From Rhodopseudomonas palustris (lineage in GTDB: Bacteria > Pseudomonadota > Alphaproteobacteria > Rhizobiales > Xanthobacteraceae): DNA of 64,000 nt. Below the pieces are notes generated by a model, which saw only the letters and a program-made list of their open reading frames with translations, searched no databases and was not told the origin of the DNA. Made by a program: the position numbers and the translations under genes. The stretch lies in assembly GCF_034479375.1 (NCBI RefSeq), contig NZ_CP140155.1, positions 2,170,001 to 2,234,000 of the forward strand, read 5' to 3'. Positions 36,260 to 43,534 of this stretch are shown one piece after another. Numbering within the stretch: the stretch's first letter is position 1; each line of letters starts with the position of its first letter.

Positions 36260-36795
36260 GGCGCTCGTTCGCCGAACGCGTCGCTTGGGGCGTCCATGTC
36301 GCCGGCCCAATCGATCGGATAGACACCGCACCCGACCATGCGATGAAACGAGGAATGCGGCCAGTCCGCGACGCGGGCGACGTGGCCATGTTTCACCGGG
36401 TTGTAATGAATGTAATCGATATGCCGCGCGACATCGTCGTCGTCGCGCAGCGTATGCTCCCAATAGCGCCGCTGCCAGATGCCGCGTTCGGCTTTGCGCG
36501 CGCGGCTTTCGGAAATCCGTTCGCCCGCCGGCAGGCCGCGCGAAAACGTGGCCTTGATCAGCCGCCAGCGCATGGCGAAATCGCGATCGCCATCGGGGAG
36601 CGTCCAGACCGCATGGAGGTGGTCGGGCAAGATCACGATCGCGTCGATCCCGAACGGATGGTGCTGCCGCGTGTGGCGGAACGCTCCGCGCAACAGGTCG
36701 ATGTGATCGGTCAGCAACCGCAGCCGGCGCTCCGCGAGATTGACGGTGAAGAAGAAGCGGCCGCCGGCGATGGCGTTGCGCCGATAATTCGTCAT
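36256..36795 (-). CDS. REP-associated tyrosine transposase (RAYT, Y1/IS200-like)
   Basis: 179 aa. ATG 36795 begins MTNYRRNAIAGGRFFFTVNL. The HUH nuclease motif is VILPDHLHAVWTLP (His-Leu-His), and the likely catalytic Tyr is in HIDYIHYNPVKHG. WQRRYWEHTLRDDDDV and VADWPHSSFHRMV are typical of the REP-associated branch (TnpA_REP). Such proteins nick single-stranded REP hairpins and are thought to spread REP elements. The gene is flanked by its REP palindromes: copy 2 supplies the stop codon, and a half REP is upstream at 36815-36846. Confidence 0.9.
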   Translation of the reverse strand: MTNYRRNAIAGGRFFFTVNLAERRLRLLTDHIDLLRGAFRHTRQHHPFGIDAIVILPDHLHAVWTLPDGDRDFAMRWRLIKATFSRGLPAGERISESRARKAERGIWQRRYWEHTLRDDDDVARHIDYIHYNPVKHGHVARVADWPHSSFHRMVGCGVYPIDWAGDMDAPSDAFGERAP

Positions 36796-36814
36796 CGAAG
36801 GCTCAATGTGCGGC

Positions 36815-36846
36815 GATGGGTTTCGCAAGAGCTCAACCCATCCTAC
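36815..36846. repeat. Half REP (family B, copy 3) upstream of RAYT
   Basis: GATGGGTTTCGCAAGAGCTC then AACCCATCCTAC, the right-hand arm of the family B palindrome alone, 20 bp before the RAYT start. Confidence 0.85.
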
Positions 36847-36870
36847 ACGATTGCTACGCCCGGCCCAGCC

Positions 36871-36972
36871 CGTAGGGCGGATTAGCGCCCGGCACGAAGG
36901 CACGACGGTAGTTCGGCATCGGCCACCTCGTGCGCAGATGGCGGGTTACGCCTTCGGCTAACCCGCCCTACG
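36871..36972. repeat. Palindromic intergenic repeat (family A, copy 4)
   Basis: CGTAGGGCGGATTAGCGCCC on the left; GCGGGTTACGCCTTCGGCTA then ACCCGCCCTACG on the right, as in copy 3. Confidence 0.85.
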
Positions 36973-36979
36973 TCTCCCG

Positions 36980-37150
36980 CTACTTCACCGCCGCCCGCAT
37001 CGCCTTCCAGTCGAAGCTCTTCGCCGTGGTCAGGGCTTCGTCCTCGCCGAGGCCCTTGAACGCCAGCGAGAGCGCGGCGGCGGGGCCGAGCGCGACGAGG
37101 ATGCGAGCATCGCCGCCGGCCTCAGCCGATGCGACGGCCTGGATTGTTTC
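36980..37150 (-). pseudogene. Possible C-terminal remnant of an unknown gene
   Basis: The minus strand encodes ETIQAVASAEAGGDARILVA, LGPAAALSLAFKGLGEDEAL and TTAKSFDWKAMRAAVK before a stop. The composition is protein-like, but upstream the frame runs into arginine-rich sequence and a palindromic repeat (CGTAGCCCGCGTGAACGAAG at about 37195-37232). A neighbouring frame reads GGVEFAQHRNGIARK, hinting at a frameshift. I read it as a broken gene; the family is unrecognised. Confidence 0.35.
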
Positions 37151-37242
37151 CGTGCGATGCCGTTGCGGTGCTGCGCAAACTCCACACCGCCCGCGCCTGC
37201 CCGCGCGTTCGCTTCGTTCACGCGGGCTACGACGCGACGCTC

Positions 37243-37707
37243 TCACGGCCCGCCGAAGCGTTGTTGCGTCCGACGGATCACCTCCTCGATCATCGGTCCG
37301 CTCTTCTCGAACTCGGCGGCGATGTCCGTCGCGCGCTCCGGCGAGATCAGCGCGCCCTCCTGGCCGTCGAGGATGCAGCCGCCGGTGGTGGCGGCGTAGG
37401 CGGCCGCGGCCAGAAAGGCGGCCTCGCCGGCCGCCAGATCTGCGCCCCAGCGGAACGCCAGCGCGTGGCGCCAGCGATGGTCGAACGCCACGTCCTCCGC
37501 CTCGTCCATCAGTTCAGCGGCGTCGAAATGATCGCATTCGAACGCCGTCGGGCGATCGCGCAGCACCGCCGGCAGCGCGCCGCTCAGTTCCGCGAACGGC
37601 CGGGCGGCGGAGAGACGCAGCGGCGCGCCGCGGCGGTCGAGCGCCTGCTGCCAGTCCTCGATCGCGGTCAGTCTCTGGTCCGAGAACACGTAGATTTCCA
37701 TCGACAT
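37243..37707 (-). CDS. Conserved-looking soluble protein of unknown function
   Basis: 154 aa with no signal peptide. It begins MSMEIYVFSDQRLTAIEDWQ, contains LRDRPTAFECDHFDAAELMD and AFDHRWRHALAFRWGADLAA, a small hydrophobic helix (GEAAFLAAAAYAATTGGCIL) and ends RTQQRFGGP. Composition and length suggest a genuine gene, possibly a minor relative of immunity-like or DUF proteins, but I cannot name the family. It ends beside a palindromic repeat. Confidence 0.7.
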   Translation of the reverse strand: MSMEIYVFSDQRLTAIEDWQQALDRRGAPLRLSAARPFAELSGALPAVLRDRPTAFECDHFDAAELMDEAEDVAFDHRWRHALAFRWGADLAAGEAAFLAAAAYAATTGGCILDGQEGALISPERATDIAAEFEKSGPMIEEVIRRTQQRFGGP

Positions 37708-37829
37708 GTCGGTTGCTCCTGATCCGCATCGGCGGCGCGCGACAGCGGTCCGGCGATGCGCGGCCTGCCGCCGAGCGATGACGTCGGCGACACCCGCAAA
37801 ACGGTAAATTTCTTAACTACTCGCTTTTC

Positions 37830-37858
37830 TTGACAATTGGAACATATCATGAACACAT
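37830..37858 (+). promoter_or_regulatory. Promoter region shared in form with the second DUF2314 gene
   Basis: TTGACAATTGGAACATATCA then TGAACACAT. The layout TTGAC-N4-GGAACATA-N4-GAACA is the same, with the same spacing, as at 40370-40399 upstream of the paralogue. It probably contains the -35 and a common regulator site. Confidence 0.5.
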
Positions 37859-37899
37859 AGCCTGGCAAGGTTTCAAACGAAGTTCTTTTGGAGGCCGCG

Positions 37900-38394
37900 A
37901 TGTTGCTGTGGGTCGTGATTTCGTTGGTTGCGTTATTCGTCGCGCCCAGCCGGGCGCAGTCGCTGATCGACAAGGCCGCGCGCGACGAGATCGCCCGCGT
38001 CCAGCACGGCGATCCGGAGATGGCCGCGGCGATCGCCAAAGCGCGCGCCGGGCTCGACGATTTTCTCGCCCGCGCCGATCATCCGGCCGGCAATCAGCGC
38101 GACTTCTCGATCAAGGTGAAAGTGCCGCTCCGCGACGGCAGCGAGTTTCTCTGGCTGCGCCCGTTCGTTCGCGACGGCGACGGTTTCATCGGACGCGTCG
38201 TCAACATCCCGCGCAACATCGCCAATCTGAAATACGGCGACCGCCTCGCCTTCGAACGCAAGGACATCGCCGACTGGTCCTACAAGCAGGACGATCGCGT
38301 GATCGGAAATTTCACCGCCTGCGTGCTGATCGCGCGCGAGCCGGCGGATCAGCGCGCCGCGTTCCGCGCCAGATACGGCATCGATTGCGAGTGA
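37900..38394 (+). CDS. Exported DUF2314-like protein, paralogue 1
   Basis: 164 aa starting at ATG 37900, after GGAGG. A signal peptide (MLLWVVISLVALFVAPSRAQ) precedes a single domain: MAAAIAKARAGLDDFLARAD, the FSIKVKVPLRDGSEFLWLRP segment, DGFIGRVVNIPRNIANLKYG and DIADWSYKQDDRVIGNFTAC, typical of DUF2314 (YegJ-like). The C-terminus has two Cys (TACVL and GIDCE) that could form a disulfide in the periplasm. It is clearly paralogous to the protein at 40454-41056. Function unknown. Confidence 0.85.
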   Translation: MLLWVVISLVALFVAPSRAQSLIDKAARDEIARVQHGDPEMAAAIAKARAGLDDFLARADHPAGNQRDFSIKVKVPLRDGSEFLWLRPFVRDGDGFIGRVVNIPRNIANLKYGDRLAFERKDIADWSYKQDDRVIGNFTACVLIAREPADQRAAFRARYGIDCE

Positions 38395-38410
38395 TCGCCC
38401 GGAGCAAGCT

Positions 38411-38435
38411 GGCCGGACGCGGCTGGTGTCCGGCC
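38411..38435 (+). terminator. Hairpin after DUF2314 paralogue 1
   Basis: GGCCGGAC ... GTCCGGCC, an 8-bp stem 17 bp past the stop; no T-run follows. Confidence 0.4.
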
Positions 38436-38546
38436 GCCGTCCCTGCCGTCCGCATTCGCTTGACGAGTTGTTAACCAAGCCCGCAGCGACACCGAACCGA
38501 TTGCTTGCATTTTAATTATCGCCTCGACAGCAACGAGGAGCAGACG

Positions 38547-38738
38547 ATGAGTGAAGCGCTTCTGATCATGCCGAACATGCGCGGCGGCTGCGCGACGGTT
38601 GGTAGCAAGGTGCATACGTTGTTTCGCGTCAACGGCCGTCGGCCGGGACTGGCGCAAGTGGCCCCGGGCGCAGAAGCGGCGGCGGATCGCGATGACCAGA
38701 GCGCGGGCCAGGATGAAGCGAACACGTCGAGCCGGTAA
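38547..38738 (+). CDS. Possible small protein, low confidence
   Basis: 63 codons from ATG 38547, preceded by GAGGAG at good spacing (MSEALLIMPNMRGGCATVGS...). The second half (AQVAPGAEAAADRDDQSAGQ) looks like out-of-frame sequence, so the gene may be broken or not real. Only the ribosome site and ATG support it. Confidence 0.3.
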   Translation: MSEALLIMPNMRGGCATVGSKVHTLFRVNGRRPGLAQVAPGAEAAADRDDQSAGQDEANTSSR

Positions 38739-38762
38739 CTATCAGCTGGTCGGAAGGTGCAG

Positions 38763-38788
38763 CCCGGGTGAGCGAAGCGACACCCGGG
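38763..38788. repeat. Hairpin repeat CCCGGGTG/CACCCGGG
   Basis: CCCGGGTG-AGCGAAGCGA-CACCCGGG followed by TTCTTGCTTT. It may act as a terminator and begins a run of small palindromes in the 38.7-38.95 kb gap. Confidence 0.6.
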
Positions 38789-38807
38789 TTCTTGCTTTGA
38801 GGCAGAC

Positions 38808-38945
38808 CCCGCATATCGCTACGCTCATGCGGGCTACGGGCTAACCGCGTAGGCGGATGAACGAAGCGTCATCCGCTGCAACGTCAATGCAACCACCGTC
38901 GACGCTCGGCGGTCCCCGCATATCGCTGCGCTTCATGCAGGCTAC
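38808..38945. repeat. Cluster of small palindromes (family F)
   Basis: Two copies of CCCGCATATCGCT...CATGC[GA]GGCTAC at 38808-38837 and 38915-38945, with a GCGGATGAACGAAGCGTCAT type hairpin between them at about 38853-38877. A related single copy is at 37195-37232. Together with the entry above they fill the gap before the FAD monooxygenase stop. Confidence 0.65.
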
Positions 38946-38981
38946 AGGCTTGCTACGGGCTTGCGAGCGACTCGCTCGTCG

Positions 38982-40274
38982 CTACACCCCGACCGCTTCC
39001 TTCACCTTCGCGCCCTTCGCGATCGTCGGCGGCGCAGCGTTCAGCTTCTCGATCGCGAACCCGGCCGCGGCCTTGTATCCCGCCATGAAGGCCGCGCGTT
39101 CCTCCGCTGGAATCACCTCGTCGATATCGTCGAAGGTGCCGCCGCAGCGCTCGTCGACCAGGTTGAGCAGCCCGAACGGGCCGGCGCCGCGGTTGCGCAG
39201 GATCAGTTGCGAGATCGGGCCGCACATCTTGGTATCGAACGCCGCCAGCGCGGCTTCGGTCGCGCCGTGTTCGACCATCGCGGCGCCGAGCTCGCGGGCG
39301 TCGATGATCGCCTGGCTGCCGCCGTTGGAGCCGGTCGGATACATCGCATGCGCGGCGTCGCCGAGCAGCAGCACGCGGCCGTCGCGCCAGGTGGCGACCG
39401 GGTCGCGGTCGATCATCGGATTCTCGAACGCGCTCGTCGACTCGCGGATCAGCGCCGGCACGTCGAGCCAGTCCCACACCCAGCCGTCGAAATGATGCGC
39501 GAAGTCGGCGGTCGGCACCTGCCGAAACCAGCCCTGCTGCTTCCAGCCCTCGGAATTGTCGAGCGTCACTTCGGCGATCCAGTTGATCATCGACAGCCCG
39601 GTCGAAGGATCCGGATGCGAGATCGGATAGATCACCACACGCTGCTTGTGAGTGCCGAGGCCGATGAACGACGCGCCGGTGCGGGTCGGCTTGCCCCAGG
39701 TGGTGCCGCGCCACATCACCGCGCCGCCCCAATGGATCGGCGGCTGGTCCGGATGCATCTGCGCGCGAATGGCGGAGTGAATGCCGTCGGAGCCGATCAG
39801 CAGCGCGCCATGATCCTCCGACGTGGTGCCGTCGACGTGCTCGATCCGCGCCGAGACGCCGCCCGCGGTCTCGGCGTAGCCCGCGACGCGGCGGCCGAGC
39901 CGCACAGCATCGGCGCCGAGCCGCTTCACCACCTCGTCGTGCAGCAGCATGTGAAAGGCGCCGCGATGCACGGCGTATTGCGGCCAGGCATAGCCGGCGA
40001 GCTGGCCGCGCGGCTCGGCATAGATGTCGTTCCCGTTGAGCCCGACCAGCGCCCATTCCTTCGCCGGCAGGCCGACGCGGTCGAGCGCGGCGCCGCCGAT
40101 GCCGAGGTCGCCGAGTTCGCGCACCGCATTGGGCTGCAGATTGATGCCGACGCCGAGCGGCCGCATCTCGCGCGCGGCCTCATAGACCACGCAGGGCACG
40201 CCGATCTGATGCAGCGTCAGCGCCGTCGCCAGCCCGCCGATGCCGCCGCCGGCGATGATCACCTTGTCGCTCAT
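38982..40274 (-). CDS. FAD-dependent aromatic monooxygenase (PhzS/UbiH-like)
   Basis: 430 aa group A flavoprotein monooxygenase. The Rossmann motif is VIIAGGGIGGLATALTLHQI, the NADPH/FAD DG motif is LLIGSDGIHSAIR, and the second FAD motif is RVLLLGDAAHAMYPTGSNGG. GVGINLQPNAVRELGDLGIG and TRTGASFIGLGTHKQRVVIY resemble 5-methylphenazine-1-carboxylate monooxygenase. The substrate is unknown; no phenazine genes are in the window. ATG 40274 (MSDKVIIAGG) is preferred over much longer in-frame extensions, with GGAGCG upstream. Cytosolic. Confidence 0.88.
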   Translation of the reverse strand: MSDKVIIAGGGIGGLATALTLHQIGVPCVVYEAAREMRPLGVGINLQPNAVRELGDLGIGGAALDRVGLPAKEWALVGLNGNDIYAEPRGQLAGYAWPQYAVHRGAFHMLLHDEVVKRLGADAVRLGRRVAGYAETAGGVSARIEHVDGTTSEDHGALLIGSDGIHSAIRAQMHPDQPPIHWGGAVMWRGTTWGKPTRTGASFIGLGTHKQRVVIYPISHPDPSTGLSMINWIAEVTLDNSEGWKQQGWFRQVPTADFAHHFDGWVWDWLDVPALIRESTSAFENPMIDRDPVATWRDGRVLLLGDAAHAMYPTGSNGGSQAIIDARELGAAMVEHGATEAALAAFDTKMCGPISQLILRNRGAGPFGLLNLVDERCGGTFDDIDEVIPAEERAAFMAGYKAAAGFAIEKLNAAPPTIAKGAKVKEAVGV

Positions 40275-40369
40275 GAACGCTCCACCCTGCCTGTGATTGC
40301 GACTTGCTGTAGCCAGCAACCGCCGGCGAGGCAACCGGGCGCGGCCGAACTGTCCGGCGGGACACTGAC

Positions 40370-40399
40370 TTGACGAAAGGAACATAACGGGAACATTAT
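40370..40399 (+). promoter_or_regulatory. Promoter region shared in form with DUF2314 paralogue 1
   Basis: TTGACGAAAGGAACATAACG then GGAACATTAT, the same spacing of TTGAC, GGAACATA and GAACA as at 37830-37858. It lies in the divergent gap between the FAD monooxygenase and paralogue 2. Confidence 0.5.
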
Positions 40400-40453
40400 T
40401 GCAGCCATTGGTCGAGCGAATTTGGGTGTTGCGTATTTCAGGAGGGCGCCGGG

Positions 40454-41056
40454 ATGCGCCGGGCATTTGCGCTCAAAGTCATTCTGCTGAAAGTCATTCT
40501 GCTGAAGGTCATTCTGCTGAAGGTCATTGAGCTGACGGTGATGGCGCTGACGGTGATGGCGTTGTTCCTCTCGGCTCCAGCGCCCGCCGGGGCGGACTCC
40601 TTGCTCGATCGGGTCGAGCGCGACGACCTTCACTTCGTGCCGGACGACGACCCGGCGATGCGGGCGGCGATCGCCAAGGCCCGCGCCACCCTGCCCGACT
40701 TCCTCGCCAAGGCCGCGCGCCCGCGGATCAATCAGCGCAACTTTGCGCTGAAGGTGGAGGTCGGGCTCGCCGACGGCCGCAGCGAATTCCTGTGGGTCAC
40801 GCGCTTCGCCAACCAGAACGATGACTTCATCGGCGTGGTCGACAACGAGCCGCGGCTGGTGCCGAACCTGAAACGCGGCGGCTACCTGGTCTTCAAGCGC
40901 GACGAGATCGCCGACTGGCTCTACCTCGAAGGCGACCGGATGATCGGCAACGCGACGCTGTGCGCCATGACGGCCTCGGTGCCGGAGGATCGCCGCCTCG
41001 CCCGCGAACAATTCGGCCTCGATTGCGACGACGCCCGCTCCGGAGCGCCGCGATGA
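40454..41056 (+). CDS. Exported DUF2314-like protein, paralogue 2, with repeat-expanded signal peptide
   Basis: 200 aa; AGGAGGG precedes ATG 40454. The domain (MRAAIAKARATLPDFLAKAA, FALKVEVGLADGRSEFLWVT, DDFIGVVDNEPRLVPNLKRG, EIADWLYLEGDRMIGNATLC) closely follows paralogue 1, including the two C-terminal Cys. The signal peptide is unusual: residues 8-37 are six 15-bp tandem units coding KVILL, KVILL, KVILL, KVIEL, TVMAL, TVMAL. Lysines interrupt the hydrophobic core, so export efficiency may be affected. The stop overlaps the next ATG (ATGA). Confidence 0.85.
   Translation: MRRAFALKVILLKVILLKVILLKVIELTVMALTVMALFLSAPAPAGADSLLDRVERDDLHFVPDDDPAMRAAIAKARATLPDFLAKAARPRINQRNFALKVEVGLADGRSEFLWVTRFANQNDDFIGVVDNEPRLVPNLKRGGYLVFKRDEIADWLYLEGDRMIGNATLCAMTASVPEDRRLAREQFGLDCDDARSGAPR
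40475..40564 (+). repeat. Six 15-bp tandem repeats within a signal-peptide coding region
   Basis: Units AAAGTCATTCTGCTG (twice), AAGGTCATTCTGCTG, AAGGTCATTGAGCTG, ACGGTGATGGCGCTG and ACGGTGATGGCGTTG. The first three differ at a single base, indicating recent expansion. Confidence 0.92.
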
Positions 41057-41631
41057 GCACCGCAGCGGAGGGCCTCTGCGTCGAACTGCTCGACGAGCGC
41101 ACCACTGGCCGCTGCGATTGCTGCGGCCATGTCAGCCGCATGGTGATGGGCATGATCAGCAAAGCCGGTGCGGACCTGAAAGCCGGTGCGGACCTGGCGA
41201 GCTATCTGGTCCATTGGACGGTCGGCCACGTCGATACGCGCGGCGCGGAAATCGATCTGATCATCGGGCCGGGGGGCGACGGCGCCAGCGCCACCGATCG
41301 CGTCGCCGTGCGGCTGCATCATTTCATCGGACCGCAGGGTCCGGCCGTGATGGTGCAGGATCAGCCGCCGGCGAGAGCCACGTCCGAATTGGCGGCGCGA
41401 GCCCTCGCCCGTGACGAAGTGATCGGCACGCCGCGCGCCGCAGAGGTCTTCGCACTTTACGACGCGCTCGCCTTGCAGGACCCCCGACTCGCGGAGCTGT
41501 TTTCCCCTGCGCCGGCCTGCCCGCCGCCTTGCATGCACAGCCCCGGTGATCGCGCGCGCAGACATCTCCTCCCGCGCGAGCCCGCGCCCGGTCGCGGCCG
41601 GACTATTGCAGGCCGATCGCGAGGCCGCTGA
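41053..41631 (+). CDS. Cys-containing protein of unknown function, coupled to DUF2314 paralogue 2
   Basis: 192 aa beginning MSTAAEGLCVELLDERTTGR, then CDCCGHVSRMVMGMIS, so a C-x-C-C cluster may bind metal. The middle contains an exactly duplicated KAGADL (18-bp repeat at 41161-41196), then SYLVHWTVGHVDTRGAEIDL and IIGPGGDGASATDRVAVRLH. It overlaps the preceding gene by ATGA, so the two are co-translated. Its C-terminal tail is Pro/Arg-rich and overlaps the convergent gene by 29 bp, so the last residues may be non-native. Family not recognised. Confidence 0.7.
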   Translation: MSTAAEGLCVELLDERTTGRCDCCGHVSRMVMGMISKAGADLKAGADLASYLVHWTVGHVDTRGAEIDLIIGPGGDGASATDRVAVRLHHFIGPQGPAVMVQDQPPARATSELAARALARDEVIGTPRAAEVFALYDALALQDPRLAELFSPAPACPPPCMHSPGDRARRHLLPREPAPGRGRTIAGRSRGR

Positions 41632-42031
41632 GGTCGAGGTCGGCGATCAGGCCTACTTGGCGACCGGACAGTTCGAGCACCGCGCCCTTCTCGTTGCGCA
41701 GCACGATGGCGCGGGCGCCGACGCCGATCGCAGCGCCGGCGCCGACCGCGCCGTAGACCCCGGCGACGTCGCGCGGCGAGCGGATGTTGCTGACGCGGCC
41801 GACGAGCTCGGCCTTGGAGCCGCCGAACACCAGGCCGTAGGACAGTCCGCCGATCGACAGCGGATAGCGGCGGCCGTTGAAGCTCAGCGTGCCGGAGCCG
41901 CCCGATCCGCCGATGATCCAGCCGCCCTTGAAGATGGTGAGCGCGATCCGGCCCTCGGCCGCGCGCGCGGCGGTGGCGCCGGCGATCGCGACGAGCATCA
42001 GGGCGAACGCAACTCCAAACAATCGACGCAT
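41603..42031 (-). CDS. Small exported protein of unknown function
   Basis: 142 aa. ATG 42031 follows AGGAGAG; a signal peptide (FALMLVAIAGATAARA) precedes a Gly-rich beta domain: ALTIFKGGWIIGGSGGSGTL, SFNGRRYPLSIGGLSYGLVF, GGSKAELVGRVSNIRSPRDV, AGVYGAVGAGAAIGVGARAI and LELSGRQVGLIADLDLSGLA. I have seen similar secreted proteins in related bacteria but know no functional assignment. Glycine motifs suggest a barrel or membrane-associating fold. Confidence 0.75.
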   Translation of the reverse strand: MRRLFGVAFALMLVAIAGATAARAAEGRIALTIFKGGWIIGGSGGSGTLSFNGRRYPLSIGGLSYGLVFGGSKAELVGRVSNIRSPRDVAGVYGAVGAGAAIGVGARAIVLRNEKGAVLELSGRQVGLIADLDLSGLAIGLQ

Positions 42032-42223
42032 CGGTCTCTCCTGCAAATGACGGCCGATCGGCGACCGGCAAACACGATCGCCGCCACGGCGCGACGATTC
42101 GTGCCGCGACCATAGCAGAGCGCGCGGTGCCGCAACGCCCGGCGGACGCAGCGCCCCGAGGATGCTTCGCGCTGCGCGCTCCGCCGGCTCCTCGGATTCG
42201 GTGCTGTGCCGGCGGAAGGGCCC

Positions 42224-42251
42224 TTGACAAAATTCCTATTATGATTATAGT
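42224..42251 (+). promoter_or_regulatory. Sigma70-type promoter of the non-coding element
   Basis: TTGACA at 42224-42229 and TATAGT at 42246-42251 with a 16-bp spacer inside an AT-rich island. It is among the best promoter matches in the window, and no protein gene follows it. Confidence 0.7.
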
Positions 42252-42257
42252 CCGCGT

Positions 42258-42750
42258 CGTCCTGTCCGTGAGGGGCGCTTCGCGAGGCGTCGTACAAGCG
42301 GGACAGATCGACGGGTTGGGAAACCAGCCCGGAACGATGGCCTGGCGAAGCTGACCTTGGTCAGCGAAGTCGGGTTGACGCGGCGTCCTGCGCGCTGTGC
42401 ATCGCAAGCACGCGTCCGGGAGGCTTCGGGTACCCGTCCGGGCCTACTACGAGGCTCTGCGACTTGTTAGTTCGCTGGACGGGGGCAGGTGAAGGCGGCG
42501 TAATCCGCCGGATCAGTGGGGTTTCATTACCCTTGCCTGTCCCCGGAAGCACGGGCCTGACAGCCTAAAATCGCCGCAGGTGGGCGCGCCGACGAGGCGT
42601 CGCGCGATGACTTCGAAAGAAGCCATCGCGAACTCACCACCTTCGCGCCACGCGGCGCGCCCCCACCCCTCGCTGTGAAGCGACGGGTGCACAACTCGGG
42701 CTCAGCGAGCCGCGAGAAGGAATTGCCGTGGCTGTTTGATAAGTGAAGAT
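42258..42750 (+). ncRNA. Putative structured non-coding RNA element
   Basis: About 490 bp without a credible reading frame, downstream of a strong promoter. Visible hairpins: GGGTTGG-GAAA-CCAGCCC (42313-42330), GCTGAC-CTTG-GTCAGC (42350-42365), a branched element around GGCGG-CGTAAT-CCGCC closed by GGGGGCAGG and CCTGTCCCC (about 42481-42545), and CGCGATGACTTC-GAAA-GAAGCCATCGCG (42603-42630) nested inside an outer stem GGTGGGCGCGCCG / CGGCGCGCCCCCACC (42579-42591 with 42653-42667). Two GAAA tetraloops favour an RNA role. From memory, sequences starting with a similar CCTGTCCGTGAGGGGCG recur in Bradyrhizobium-type genomes; I have not checked this. Confidence 0.6.
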
Positions 42751-42783
42751 GCCAGCGGGTGCAGGTCCTCGACTTGCGCTCCG

Positions 42784-42909
42784 TCATCCTGAGAGCCTGC
42801 CCCGGACTTGATCCGGGGTGCGAGCGCAGCGAGCCTCGAAGGATGGGCCGCACGCACGGTCCACGTCTCCGCATCCTTCGAGGCTCGCCCTGCGGGCGAG
42901 CACCCCAGA
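42784..42909. repeat. Palindromic intergenic repeat (family E, copy 2)
   Basis: TCATCCTGAGAGCCTG ... GAGCCTCGAAGGATG on the left; GCATCCTTCGAGGCTCGCCC then TGCGGGCGAGCACC on the right, with an internal CCCCGGA ... TCCGGGG stem. Confidence 0.7.
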
Positions 42910-42951
42910 GTCCGACTCGAAATGGCAGCAACAAGATCAGGCACTTAAGTT

Positions 42952-43035
42952 CGTCTTTGCGAGGAGCGAAGCGACGAAGCAATCCAGACTCCTGTGTTTG
43001 GCGCACTGGATTGCTTCGCTTCGCTCGCAATGACG
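42952..43035. repeat. Palindromic intergenic repeat (family C, copy 2)
   Basis: CGTCTTTGCGAGGAGCGAAG ... GAAGCAATCCAG and CTGGATTGCTTCGCTTCGCT then CGCAATGACG, matching 18192-18271. Confidence 0.85.
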
Positions 43036-43484
43036 GGGATAGGGCGTTGATCTTGCGGCCCACATTTTTTTTCGGTCAGGCTCTCAGGATGACGGCGCAG
43101 CGATGGCCGAAGCGCTCGCCCCGCTCTCTCCCGTCATCGCCCGCGCAGGCGGGCGACCCAGTATTCCAGGGCGGTCGTTAGTTCGTCGTGCAAACACCGC
43201 GCACGTGACGCTCCCGTCATGTGCGGGCGCGCCCCGCCTGCGCGGCCGAAGCCGCTTCGACACCGGCTCGACCCGCGCATCCGCCGCGCGCATCAGCGCG
43301 GCAGGAATGGTGCTTGCCGAGCGGATGGCCTCCGGTCGAGCCCGGCCATGACGAAAGAGCCTTGGCTAAGGCCGCATCGGCCGCCGCGGGCGGTCGTCCT
43401 TGATGCAGGTCAAAGCCGCGCCGCCGCTCGCGGTGATTTGTCCGCCCGCAGCAGCAATGATCGATGGGTAAAACCCGCGTCGGG
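43036..43484. other. Non-coding stretch with part of a family G repeat
   Basis: Contains CGTCATCGCCCGCGCAGGCG then GGCGACCCAGTATTCCAGG at about 43131-43180, part of family G. The remainder is GC-rich with no convincing coding frame or promoter. Confidence 0.5.
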
Positions 43485-43515
43485 ACGCCGCTGCGGCTTT
43501 CGGCGGCGTTTGTTT
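43485..43515 (+). terminator. Hairpin with T-rich tail before the zinc-ribbon gene
   Basis: ACGCCGC ... GCGGCGT stem followed by TTGTTTGG, 20 bp before the zinc-ribbon gene. It could end a transcript from the non-coding element, or sit in the gene's leader. Confidence 0.45.
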
Positions 43516-43534
43516 GGCGATAGGCTGAGCAACC

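Noticed and set aside
40475..40564. Short regular repeats considered as a CRISPR array
   Set aside because: Units are contiguous 15-mers with no spacers and stay in frame within a coding region; no cas genes nearby.
42224..42750. Cobalamin or other known riboswitch
   Set aside because: No B12-box GCCACTG-type core, no THI-box blocks and no regulated gene directly downstream.
42224..42750. Group II intron with GAAA tetraloops
   Set aside because: No GUGYG-type 5' end, no recognisable domain V and no reverse transcriptase.
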